DNA from: JACNLN01 sp964626495
GTDB taxonomy: Bacteria > Fidelibacterota > Marinisomatia > Marinisomatales > CAZVFT01
Length of the DNA stretch: 26,337 nucleotides
Direction: 5' to 3'
Assembly (NCBI GenBank): GCA_964626495.1
Contig: CAZVFT010000028.1
Location: forward strand, 1 to 26,337
Position numbers and translations under genes: made by a program. The notes under the pieces are model-generated. The model saw only the letters and a program-made list of their open reading frames with translations. It was not told where the DNA came from and did no database searches. Shown in pieces: positions 14,962-22,877 of the stretch. Each line of letters starts with the position of its first letter. Positions within the stretch are counted from its first letter, which is position 1.

Positions 14962-15792
14962 ATGTTCAATAAAGCAGAAAATATTAAAAAATATTTGAGA
15001 GAGGAGATGTATCCTTCAATCTTTTGTGTGGGATGCGGAATCGGCAGTGTTTTGAACCACACGCTGAGAGCGATTGATGAGCTAAAACTTGATATTGACA
15101 AAATGGTCTTTGTCTCCGGTATCGGTTGTTCTTCCCGTCTTCCCGGTTATATCAAAGCCGATGGACTGCATACGACGCACGGTCGTGCCATTGCTTTTGC
15201 CACAGGTGTAAAGCTGGCAAATCCCGATCTGAAAGTGGTCATTTTTACCGGAGATGGAGATTGTGCTGCCATCGGAGGCAATCACCTGATTCACGCCGCA
15301 AGACGTAATGTGGATATGACTGTGATAGAGATGAACAATTACAACTACGGTATGACCGGCGGACAGGTCTCTCCCACCACTCCAGAAGACGGATATACAA
15401 CGACCAGTCCTTACGGAAATATTGAGGAACCATTTGATCTGGCTGATTTAGTTGTGGGCGCAGGCGCTCCTTATGTTTCACGTTGGCCGCTTGGGTTTCC
15501 CTATGAGACAATATCAAGCATCAAGAAAGGAATTTCTCACAAAGGATTTTCATTTATCGAAATCCTTATTCCCTGCCCAACCGGATATACAGATAAAAAT
15601 AACTTGAAAGAAAACAAAGAAATCTGGGAGTGGTATCGTGGAAATACGATTCTGCGAAGTAAGTACCTGCTTCTAAATGAACAGGAAAAGAATCAGAACA
15701 AAAAGATGGTCATCGGCGAACTCCGAAATTCTAAAAGAAAAGAATTCTGCGAAGAGTGGTCTAAGCTGGTTGAACGTATGGAAATAAAGTAG
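14962..15792 (+). CDS. korB: 2-oxoacid:ferredoxin oxidoreductase beta subunit, set 2
   Basis: This 276-residue beta subunit starts at the ATG at 14962; a TTG three codons earlier is possible, and neither has a clear ribosome site. It shows FCVGCGIGSV (Cys22, Cys25), GIGCSSRLPGYIKADGLHTTHGR (Cys56, Arg59), the thiamine diphosphate motif GDGDCAAIGGNHLIH (98-112) and NNYNYGMTGGQ. These are the standard family residues, in contrast to the altered GCSSW in set 1. The enzyme probably feeds electrons to ferredoxin. Whether it uses 2-oxoglutarate, pyruvate or another 2-oxoacid is unknown. Confidence 0.89.
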   Translation: MFNKAENIKKYLREEMYPSIFCVGCGIGSVLNHTLRAIDELKLDIDKMVFVSGIGCSSRLPGYIKADGLHTTHGRAIAFATGVKLANPDLKVVIFTGDGDCAAIGGNHLIHAARRNVDMTVIEMNNYNYGMTGGQVSPTTPEDGYTTTSPYGNIEEPFDLADLVVGAGAPYVSRWPLGFPYETISSIKKGISHKGFSFIEILIPCPTGYTDKNNLKENKEIWEWYRGNTILRSKYLLLNEQEKNQNKKMVIGELRNSKRKEFCEEWSKLVERMEIK

Positions 15793-15863
15793 GTATAAGG
15801 TATAGGGTATATGTGGGATTAGGAGAAATATAAAATAGGCATAAATAATCGTTAGGATAAATA

Positions 15864-17105
15864 ATGGCTGAAGAAAAGAAAAGATTAATCAAGAATATTC
15901 AAGCTACCAGTCAGATGAAGAAAATAATGGCTGAATATTTTTATGAATTGGACAGAGCTTCGAAAACAGGGTGTCCTCCTGTTGCGTGGTGCACAAGCGT
16001 AGGTCCCGGAGAACTTTTGTTGAGTATGGGATTTTTAGTTTATTACCCCGAAAACCACGGAGCTATGCTCGGTGCCACACGAATGGCGAACAATTATATT
16101 CCCGTTGCGAATGCAATAGGATATTCTCCCGATATTTGTTCTTATCTGACCAGTGATGTTGGTGCATTCATCAAAAAAGAAACACCGCTTGCATTAGCGT
16201 ATGAAGGAATCAGCGGAGTTCCAAAACCGGATGTGTTAGTTTATAACACGAATCAATGCCGCGATGTACAGGATTGGTTTTCCTGGTATGCCAGAGAATT
16301 AAAAGTTCCAATGTTTGGAATTTCAACTTACCGCGGAATCGGTGATGTATATGACTATAATCTAAAAAGTATTACAAAACAAATTAAGGATTTGATTCCT
16401 CATCTTGAAACCGTATCAACCAACAAGTTTGATATTGACAAATTCCGGGAAGTTCTGACACGTTCCTACGAATGCACACAGCTTTGGAAAAAGGTTCTGG
16501 AGACGAATATGAATGTACCGGCACCTATGAGTTTCTTTGACGCAACTATTCAAATGGGACCTGCTGTCGTTTTAAGAGGAACCGAAACGGCAATTGAATA
16601 TTACACTCTACTTTTAAAGGAGCTTGAAGAAAAAGTTGCAAACAACGAAGGTGCGGTTGAGGGTGAGAAATTTCGCTTGTATTGGGAAGGTATGCCAATC
16701 TGGGGAAAACTTCGTAACCTATCAGAATTTTTTATTGAACTTGAAACTTCTGTGGCAGCTTCCACATACTGCAATAGTTGGATTTTTGAAGCATTTGATC
16801 CTGATGATCCTTTTATGAGTCTTGCCCGGGCTTACACAGAACTCTTCATTGTCAGAGATGAAAATTTTAAGGAAAAGTATATTGAAGAAATGATTCATAA
16901 GTATAAATTGGATGGCATTATTTTTCACGATGCAAAGACCTGTCCGAACAATTCAAACAATCGCTACGGAATGCCGGAGCGACTCCAGAAAAAATTGAAT
17001 ATCCCGACACTTACCATCAATGGAGATTTGAATGATTTACGCTGTTTTTCAGAAGAGCAGGCAAAGACGAATATAGAAGCTTTTATTGAACAAATGGAGA
17101 TTTAA
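15864..17105 (+). CDS. HgdB/BcrB-family D-component, candidate double-cubane-cluster protein
   Basis: This 413-residue member of the 2-hydroxyacyl-CoA dehydratase/benzoyl-CoA reductase family (COG1775) is distinct from BzdN and BzdO. Cysteines at family positions are Cys43 (AWCTSVGPGELL), Cys92 (DICSYL) and Cys132 (NQCRDVQDWF). Further cysteines are Cys303 (STYCNSWIF), Cys360 (HDAKTCPNNSN) and Cys394 (DLRCFS). It stands alone without a paired alpha/beta partner and is followed by its own activase. That arrangement matches the homodimeric DCCP/DCCP-reductase systems, in which one polypeptide carries an [8Fe-9S] double cubane bound by cysteines. The physiological substrate of those proteins is unsettled. 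Alternatives are a single-subunit dehydratase component or an accessory benzoyl-CoA reductase subunit. The family call is firm; the DCCP assignment is inference. Confidence 0.82.
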   Translation: MAEEKKRLIKNIQATSQMKKIMAEYFYELDRASKTGCPPVAWCTSVGPGELLLSMGFLVYYPENHGAMLGATRMANNYIPVANAIGYSPDICSYLTSDVGAFIKKETPLALAYEGISGVPKPDVLVYNTNQCRDVQDWFSWYARELKVPMFGISTYRGIGDVYDYNLKSITKQIKDLIPHLETVSTNKFDIDKFREVLTRSYECTQLWKKVLETNMNVPAPMSFFDATIQMGPAVVLRGTETAIEYYTLLLKELEEKVANNEGAVEGEKFRLYWEGMPIWGKLRNLSEFFIELETSVAASTYCNSWIFEAFDPDDPFMSLARAYTELFIVRDENFKEKYIEEMIHKYKLDGIIFHDAKTCPNNSNNRYGMPERLQKKLNIPTLTINGDLNDLRCFSEEQAKTNIEAFIEQMEI

Positions 17106-17118
17106 TAATTTGCCATTC

Positions 17119-17154
17119 CCACAGGGACTCAGTGACCCGAAGGGTCTCCTGTGG
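17119..17154 (+). repeat. hairpin downstream of the D-component gene
   Basis: ccacagg (17119-17125) pairs with cctgtgg (17148-17154). Inside it gaccc (17134-17138) pairs with gggtc (17142-17146) around a gaa loop. There is no T-run, so it is more likely a repeat or RNA-processing/stability structure than a terminator. Confidence 0.5.
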
Positions 17155-17181
17155 AGGAGAAAGTCACAAAGAAAGAGATAA

Positions 17182-17214
17182 AACCTTTCAAAGGTTTTGA
17201 ACCTTTGAAAGGTT
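17182..17214 (+). promoter_or_regulatory. perfect 15-bp hairpin covering the ribosome site of the activase gene
   Basis: aacctttcaaaggtt (17182-17196) and aacctttgaaaggtt (17200-17214) are exact reverse complements with a three-base loop. Each arm can also fold on itself. The second arm contains aaagg (17208-17212), the only plausible Shine-Dalgarno for the ATG at 17221, so folding would hide it. Control of translation is inferred. Confidence 0.45.
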
Positions 17215-17220
17215 AAAATA

Positions 17221-18000
17221 ATGAAATATTTTACAGGAATTGATGTCGGCGCCTCCACCACAAAGGCGGTCATTATAGATGCCGAAAAGAAGATTGTCGG
17301 TTATTCGGTGAACAATTCCGGTGCGGATTTTCACTCTGCGGCTGACAAAGCTTTCAGCAAGGCAAAGGAAAATGCTGATCCTGAAGTTATAGAGAATTGC
17401 ACTATTGTCGCAACAGGATATGGACGAAGAAATATCCCCTATGCAGACGGGATAAAAACGGAAATCAGCTGTCATGCCAGAGGGAGTTTCCACTTTTTTC
17501 CTGAAGCTCACACATTGATAGATATCGGCGGTCAGGACAGTAAAGTCATCAGGATTGATGTATCCGGGAAAAGGGTAAATTTCAAGATGAATCGAAAGTG
17601 TGCAGCAGGTACGGGAGCCTTCCTGGAAGAGATAGCCAATCGCCTTGATGTAAAACTTGGACAGCTCAACGGACTTGCTGAAAAAGCGCAAAAAGATATC
17701 GAAATCGGAAGCTACTGCACCGTGTTCACAGCTACGGAAATACTGACAAAAATCCGGGAAGGTGAAAAGGTGGAAGATATTGTTAAAGGTGTTTTCAATT
17801 CAGTGATTAAAAGAGCGATTGAGATGGATCCGATGGAAGACAGCATTGTGATGACCGGTGGTGTCGTGGCATATAATCCTTTCCTGGTTAAAATGTTTGA
17901 AGAGAAATTGAGCAGAAAGATATTTGTTCCTCCTCATCCTCAATTGACAGGCGCTTTTGGAGCGGCTCTTTTCGCATTTGAAAGATATACTAATGCTTGA
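17221..18000 (+). CDS. HgdC-like ATPase/activase partner of the D-component
   Basis: This 259-residue ASKHA ATPase belongs to the HgdC/CoA-dehydratase activator family and matches HgdC in length. Motifs are FTGIDVGASTTKAVII, CHARGSFHFF, LIDIGGQDSKVI (99-110), RKCAAGTGAFLEEIA (Cys127), GSYCTVFTATEI (Cys166) and VMTGGVVAYNPF. As I recall, Cys127 and Cys166 are also the numbered [4Fe-4S] ligands in Acidaminococcus HgdC, which suggests a homodimer with one bridging cluster. It should use ATP to fire electrons into the D-component encoded just upstream. The start codon follows a hairpin that overlaps the ribosome site. Its last eight bases overlap the start of the synthetase gene (ATGCTTGA). Confidence 0.9.
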   Translation: MKYFTGIDVGASTTKAVIIDAEKKIVGYSVNNSGADFHSAADKAFSKAKENADPEVIENCTIVATGYGRRNIPYADGIKTEISCHARGSFHFFPEAHTLIDIGGQDSKVIRIDVSGKRVNFKMNRKCAAGTGAFLEEIANRLDVKLGQLNGLAEKAQKDIEIGSYCTVFTATEILTKIREGEKVEDIVKGVFNSVIKRAIEMDPMEDSIVMTGGVVAYNPFLVKMFEEKLSRKIFVPPHPQLTGAFGAALFAFERYTNA

Positions 18001-20128
18001 CGCATTATTCAGACCAAAATCAGTAGCAATTATCGGAGCATCGAACAAAGAGCTCTCAATTGGTTACAGAATTCTGAAGAATCTCATTGATTTTAAATTT
18101 AAGGGACCTCTTTATCCTGTTCATCCCAAGGAAAAACATATTCTGGACATCCCTGCATATCGGAGCGTTAAGGACATTCCCGGAGCAGTGGATTTGGCTC
18201 ATATCGTAGTGCGGAATACTCTGGTTCCTCAGATGATGCTGGAATGCGCAGAAAAAGGAGTCAAGGTTGTCATTATCAATTCTGCCGGTTTCAAGGAAAT
18301 CGGAGCGGAAGGTAAAGCGCTTGAAGATGAAGTGGTTAGAATCGCTAAAGAGAACAAGATCAGGGTATTCGGTCCAAACTGCCAGGGGATTATGAATACC
18401 GATCCGGAAGTTTCTGTTTATGCGAATTTTACTTTCACGAAGATAGAACCGGGAAACGTTTCCATACTGGCTCAATCGGGTGGGATTGGTGAAGTAGTTA
18501 ACAATAGATTTTCTGAACTGGGTATCAAAATCAGAATGTATGCCTCAAACGGAAATGCCTGCGATATTTCGATTCCTGAAATACTGGAATACTGGGGACA
18601 GGATGATGAAACAAAAGCGATTGTTCTCCATATCGAAAGTCTAGATAATCCTGCTGAATTCATTGAGGTCGTAAAAAAGATTACTCTGACAAAACCGATA
18701 CTGGCGATGAAAACCGGAAGAACGGAAGAAGGTGCCCGGGCAATCACTTCACACACCGGCGCTATGATTGAAAAGGATACCACGACGGACATTATATTTG
18801 ATAAGTGTGGAATTGTCGGGTTCAAGAATACAGATGAACTGTGCCGTGCTGCCATTGCATTTTCCGAACAGCCGGTACCGAAAGGGAACAGAGTAGGAAT
18901 TATCACAAATACCGGCGGACCGGCAATCATAGCTGCAGATGAATGTATTGAAGCCGGACTGGAACTTCCTGAACTTTCTAAAAAAACGAAAAACAGTCTG
19001 AAGGAATCCCAATTTGCCGTTGCTTCCATAAACAATCCGGTAGATATTCTGGCGACAGCCGGACCAGACGAATATGAAGCCGCAATCAATGCCTTGCTGG
19101 AAGATGATCAAATTGATGTTGTGCTGGTGAATTTCATCACGCCGTTTTTTGTTGATTGTGAAGAAGTCGCCGGACGAATTGCAGCGATCTCAAAAACAGC
19201 AGAAAAACCCATCATTGCCGTCATAATGACCAATAAATCCCAGTGGAGAAAGACACTTGAGATTGTGAAAGATGCCGGTATTCCCGTTTACAGTTTTCCG
19301 GAAGATGCGGCAAAAGTTATCGGTAAGATGGCTGAATATGGCAGATATAAAAATCGTGTTAAAGATCAGATTACCGATTTTGAAATCAATGACGACAGGA
19401 TCAAAGAGATTTTACAAAATGCTTGTATTGAGCGAAGTCGAAATACACCGAAAGCAAAACTTGATTTCCTGCCGCAGAAGGATGTTTTTTCCATTTTGGA
19501 AGCCGGCGGATTTTCACTTGCTCCGTATCTTTCAAGTCAAGACATTTCGACTACGCTCAAGATAAACCTTCAGGAAATCATAAATTTTGCTTCAGAAGTT
19601 GGCTATCCTGTTGTTCTCAAAATTGATCGGGAGGATATTGTTCATAAATCTGATGCAGGCGGTGTGACGCTGGGAATAGAAAATTCCGATGAGCTGAAAA
19701 AAGTATATCAGCAATATCAGTACACTTTTGGGAAACAGGCAAACATAATTGTTCAAAAGGAGATATCAGGCGGAACAGAGATGATTGTCGGTTCTACATT
19801 TCAACCTGGGCTTGGACATCTTGTTATGGTCGGAATGGGTGGAATCTACACTGAAGTTTTGAAAGATGTATCTTTCGGATTGGTTTCTGTAGGTCATAAA
19901 AAAGCAAAAGAAATGGTTGAGAAAACAAAAGCCATAAAAATCCTTGATTCAGTTAGAGGAGAAAAAAAGAAAGATATTGAAGCGTTGGTTGGTATCGTTG
20001 AGAGAGTCTCTCATCTTGTTAGCAAATTTCCGGAAATAAGAGAGCTAGACCTAAATCCGGTAATGGTTCTGGAGGAATCAAAAGGAGCTGTTATTGTTGA
20101 TGCAAGAATTAAAATCCAGGAGCAATAG
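17993..20128 (+). CDS. acyl-CoA synthetase (ADP-forming), fused alpha-beta
   Basis: This 711-residue protein joins both halves of NDP-forming acyl-CoA synthetase. The N-terminal CoA-binding Rossmann domain starts FRPKSVAIIGASN, followed by GPNCQGIMN, AQSGGIGE, and the alpha region with the likely phospho-histidine in TSHTGAM. The C-terminal ATP-grasp half has VGYPVVLKI, HKSDAGGV and GMGGIYTEVLKD. It interconverts an acyl-CoA, ADP and phosphate with acid, CoA and ATP, either conserving energy from a thioester or activating an acid cheaply. The chosen ATG at 17993 overlaps the activase stop codon. An inverted pair of 'gagcgaagtcga' repeats (19428-19444 and 19544-19560) lies in frame between the two halves, adding residues such as CIERSRNT. 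Substrate unknown; benzoate, acetate or a dicarboxylate are possible. Confidence 0.87.
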   Translation: MLDALFRPKSVAIIGASNKELSIGYRILKNLIDFKFKGPLYPVHPKEKHILDIPAYRSVKDIPGAVDLAHIVVRNTLVPQMMLECAEKGVKVVIINSAGFKEIGAEGKALEDEVVRIAKENKIRVFGPNCQGIMNTDPEVSVYANFTFTKIEPGNVSILAQSGGIGEVVNNRFSELGIKIRMYASNGNACDISIPEILEYWGQDDETKAIVLHIESLDNPAEFIEVVKKITLTKPILAMKTGRTEEGARAITSHTGAMIEKDTTTDIIFDKCGIVGFKNTDELCRAAIAFSEQPVPKGNRVGIITNTGGPAIIAADECIEAGLELPELSKKTKNSLKESQFAVASINNPVDILATAGPDEYEAAINALLEDDQIDVVLVNFITPFFVDCEEVAGRIAAISKTAEKPIIAVIMTNKSQWRKTLEIVKDAGIPVYSFPEDAAKVIGKMAEYGRYKNRVKDQITDFEINDDRIKEILQNACIERSRNTPKAKLDFLPQKDVFSILEAGGFSLAPYLSSQDISTTLKINLQEIINFASEVGYPVVLKIDREDIVHKSDAGGVTLGIENSDELKKVYQQYQYTFGKQANIIVQKEISGGTEMIVGSTFQPGLGHLVMVGMGGIYTEVLKDVSFGLVSVGHKKAKEMVEKTKAIKILDSVRGEKKKDIEALVGIVERVSHLVSKFPEIRELDLNPVMVLEESKGAVIVDARIKIQEQ
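19428..19567. repeat. in-frame inverted repeat inside the ADP-forming synthetase gene
   Basis: ttgagcgaagtcgaaat (19428-19444) is complementary at 16 of 17 positions to atttcgactacgctcaa (19544-19560). The right copy continues as gataaac (19561-19567). The reading frame stays open across both, at about residues 478 and 517. Confidence 0.65.
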
Positions 20129-21709
20129 ATGGCAAACTGGATGAACCTTGTAGAAATGGTAAAGATTCACGCTGGAAAAACTCCGGATAAAATCGCTCTA
20201 AAGGAAGCTAACCGGGAATTGACCTTTTCAGAATTGAACGAAAGGGTAAATAAAATCGCAAACGGACTTACCGGTATTGGACTCAAAAAAGACGATAAAT
20301 TTGCGGTCCTTCTGGAAAACTCTATTGAGATAGTGGAGCTGTATCTTGCAGCGGCTAAAGGTGGATTTATTATAGTTCCAATAAATTTCCGCCTGTCGCC
20401 AAAAGAGATCGAATATATCATAAAAGACTCTGATGCCGTCGCGCTTTTTATTCACCACCCTTTCCTTTCGATTGCGCTCAAGATAAACTTTGACGCAGCG
20501 CTTTCCGTGGAGAACAAAATTCCCAATATTGGTGATAAATTTTTCGTTGTCGGAGAGAGAATGGAAGGATTTAGCCATTATGAGGATTTTGTGTCGCAAG
20601 GCGAAATTGCTGAACCGGACAGCAATATCAAGCCTGAAGATATCTGGGTACTGCTCTATACATCGGGAACTACGGGAATTCCCAAAGGAGTACTGAGATC
20701 ACACGAATCCTACGTGGCATTTTATCTGATTAATGCGGTTGATTTTGCATTCACGGAAGACGATATCTGTTTGACGATAATGCCGCTTTGTCACGTCAAC
20801 TCCACTTTTTTCTCATTCACTTTCACGTACATAGGAGCTGCCATATACATCCATCCTGCGATGGGTTTCGATGCCTTTGAGGTACTGAAGATCGTGGAAA
20901 AAGAAAAAATCACTTTCATATCCCTGATACCAACACATTACAATTTGATTCTGTCCATTCCGGAAGATGAAAGAGAGAAACTGGATTTAGTATCTCTGAA
21001 AAAACTTCTGTGTTCAAGCGCTCCTGCAGCAAAAGAGACAAAATCCGGCATTATGGAATACTTCCCGGGAGTTGAACTTTATGAGGGGTACGGTTCTACG
21101 GAAGCAGGTATCGTCACGATATTGAAACCTTATGAGCAGATGACAAAACCTGGTTCCATCGGCAGGGAATCCGTGGGAACTGATTTTATTAAAATTATCT
21201 CTGAAGACGGGAAAGAATGTAGTGTGGGAGAAATTGGTGAACTTTATTCACGTAGTCCAATGATGTTTTCTGGATATCATAAACTTCCGGAAAAAACCCG
21301 GAAATCATTCCGCGGAGATTACTTCTCTGCGGGTGATCTAGCCAAAAAGGATGAAGACGGATATTTTTACCTTGTGGACAGAAAAGCGAATATGATCATC
21401 ACCGGCGGCGAACACGTATTTCCGTCTGAAGTTGAAGTCGTGATAGGTCAAAACAAAAATGTGTTGGAGTCGGCTGTTGTGGGACTTCCGCATCCTAAAT
21501 GGGGAGAAGAAGTAACCGCTTTTGTGGTCTTGAAAGATGGCAGAGAAGCTGGCGAAGAAGATCTTATTTCGTTCTGTAAGGATAGACTGCCCTCTTTTAA
21601 ATGTCCGAAAAAAGTAACATTCCTGGAATTTGAAGATATGCCCCATACCGGAAGTGGAAAAGTCCTGCACAGGGTTCTGCGGGAGAGATTTTCAACAAAA
21701 GATAATTAG
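20129..21709 (+). CDS. AMP-forming acyl-CoA synthetase/ligase
   Basis: This 526-residue ANL-superfamily ligase has LLYTSGTTGIPKGV (ATP/P-loop), YEGYGSTEAG (adenine site), a hinge-like YFSAGDLAKKDEDGYFYLVDRK, and the C-terminal catalytic lysine in TGSGKVLHR. It forms an acyl-CoA with AMP and pyrophosphate. Its length fits benzoate-CoA ligases, but the adenine motif is the general fatty-acid/aryl type and lacks the IGSTEMLH form I expect of benzoate-CoA ligase. The substrate may be benzoate, a cyclohexane carboxylate, a phenylalkanoate or a fatty acid. It starts immediately after the previous stop (tagATG) with ribosome site aggag. Residues SIALKIN near 113-119 are encoded by a repeat shared with the upstream gene. 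Confidence 0.86.
   Translation: MANWMNLVEMVKIHAGKTPDKIALKEANRELTFSELNERVNKIANGLTGIGLKKDDKFAVLLENSIEIVELYLAAAKGGFIIVPINFRLSPKEIEYIIKDSDAVALFIHHPFLSIALKINFDAALSVENKIPNIGDKFFVVGERMEGFSHYEDFVSQGEIAEPDSNIKPEDIWVLLYTSGTTGIPKGVLRSHESYVAFYLINAVDFAFTEDDICLTIMPLCHVNSTFFSFTFTYIGAAIYIHPAMGFDAFEVLKIVEKEKITFISLIPTHYNLILSIPEDEREKLDLVSLKKLLCSSAPAAKETKSGIMEYFPGVELYEGYGSTEAGIVTILKPYEQMTKPGSIGRESVGTDFIKIISEDGKECSVGEIGELYSRSPMMFSGYHKLPEKTRKSFRGDYFSAGDLAKKDEDGYFYLVDRKANMIITGGEHVFPSEVEVVIGQNKNVLESAVVGLPHPKWGEEVTAFVVLKDGREAGEEDLISFCKDRLPSFKCPKKVTFLEFEDMPHTGSGKVLHRVLRERFSTKDN
20466..20488. repeat. copy of the same repeat inside the AMP-forming ligase gene
   Basis: These 23 bases match 19545-19567 at 21 positions, ending in the shared gctcaagataaac. 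They are read in the same frame in both genes (S-x-x-L-K-I-N), although the two proteins are unrelated families. Confidence 0.65.
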
Positions 21710-21720
21710 ACAAAAAATTT

Positions 21721-22746
21721 ATGATAAAAAATACTGATCATAATGAATTGCGTGCTGGTATTGTAGGTATGGGACCAATCGGATCAACCTTGGCCACCCA
21801 TCTCATCGATGCAGGGGCATTTGTGGTCCCCTGCGATATTAATCGCGATAGAATTGACTGGATTAAAAAAATGGGTATTCGTTTAGAGGGTAAAATTCAA
21901 AAAGAAGTGACTGTAACTGAAGGATGTTATTCAGTTCAAGAGTTGGGAAGATACGATCTTGATCTTATTGCCATTTCAGTGAAAACCTCATACTTGAGAG
22001 ATGTAACAAACCAACTTTCAGGAATCATATCAGGTGAACCTTTTGTAATGTGTGTTCAGAATGGGTTAGATAACGAATTGGAAGTCGCAGAAGTCGTGGG
22101 TAAAGACAGAACATTACGTATGGTGGTTAATTATGCCGGCGGTATGAGCGATTCAAACACTGTGAATGTTACATTTTTTAATCCGCCGAATTATGTAGCT
22201 GCATTAACTCCAAAGGGAAAAGCTGTTGAAAAGCAATTCGCTGGACTGCTCACTTCTGCCGGCCTTGAAACAGAAATTCCTGATAATATTCAGCACTATG
22301 TCTGGGAGAAGGCAATTCTGAATGCCGCCCTTGCTCCCGTCTGTGCAATCTCCCGCCTGACAATGAAAGAGGTGATGGATTCGCCAGAAGGTCTGGAACT
22401 TTCAGCGGCGATTGTTGAAGAATCGGTTCAGGTTGCAAAAGCTGAAGGCATTGAATATGATGAAAATTTCAAAGATTTCTGTGTGAACTATTTGAAAAAA
22501 GGCGGTTACCATCGCCCTTCAATGCTTGTAGATCTGGATAAGGGTCTTCCAACGGAAATTGATTATCTGAATGGGAGAATCGCAGAATATGGACAAAAGC
22601 ACAATCTACCAACACCTATTAATCAATCTATAACTACCCTGATTCATTTACTGGCATCATCGCAACAGGAGAAAAGAATTAACTTGAATAATTCACCAGC
22701 CACAAAGTCACCAAGGCGCAAAGCAATAAAAAGAAGGGATATATAA
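21721..22746 (+). CDS. ketopantoate reductase (PanE/ApbA)-family dehydrogenase
   Basis: This 341-residue protein has the PanE/ApbA layout: N-terminal NAD(P)-binding Rossmann fold GIVGMGPIGSTLA (13-25), ISVKTSY, CVQNGLDNE, then a helical domain with WEKAILNAALAPVCAISR and the family signature RPSMLVDLDKGLPTEIDYLNG. True ketopantoate reductases make pantoate for CoA; cluster relatives can act on other 2-oxo or 3-oxo acids. Its place in a CoA-heavy catabolic operon could mean CoA supply or a private dehydrogenase. The final 20 or so residues (NNSPATKSPRRKAIKRRDI) are encoded by an invading cacaaag repeat arm (22696-22723) and lie beyond the usual end of the family. No ribosome site is visible. 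Confidence 0.8.
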   Translation: MIKNTDHNELRAGIVGMGPIGSTLATHLIDAGAFVVPCDINRDRIDWIKKMGIRLEGKIQKEVTVTEGCYSVQELGRYDLDLIAISVKTSYLRDVTNQLSGIISGEPFVMCVQNGLDNELEVAEVVGKDRTLRMVVNYAGGMSDSNTVNVTFFNPPNYVAALTPKGKAVEKQFAGLLTSAGLETEIPDNIQHYVWEKAILNAALAPVCAISRLTMKEVMDSPEGLELSAAIVEESVQVAKAEGIEYDENFKDFCVNYLKKGGYHRPSMLVDLDKGLPTEIDYLNGRIAEYGQKHNLPTPINQSITTLIHLLASSQQEKRINLNNSPATKSPRRKAIKRRDI

Positions 22747-22850
22747 TAAAATTGATGAATTATTTTCTGATCCTGAATTTATATTTCCTTTCTACAATTA
22801 AATTCAGAATTATCAATACTTCTTCGTGTCTTAATGTCTTGGTGGCAAAC
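22696..22850. repeat. inverted-repeat unit spanning the end of the PanE-like gene
   Basis: The left arm begins ccagccacaaagtcaccaag (22696-22723) inside the coding sequence. The right arm begins cttcttcgtgtcttaatgtc (22819-22850) and ends with ggtggcaaac, complementary to the left start. The had ribosome site begins about 12 bases after it. Confidence 0.7.
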
Positions 22851-22877
22851 AAACCAAAATAGGGAGGAGAGAATTCT

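Noticed and set aside
18472..19089. 205-codon minus-strand frame inside the ADP-forming synthetase gene
   Set aside because: It is a shadow of the coding strand's codon use; serine/isoleucine-rich, with no family resemblance.
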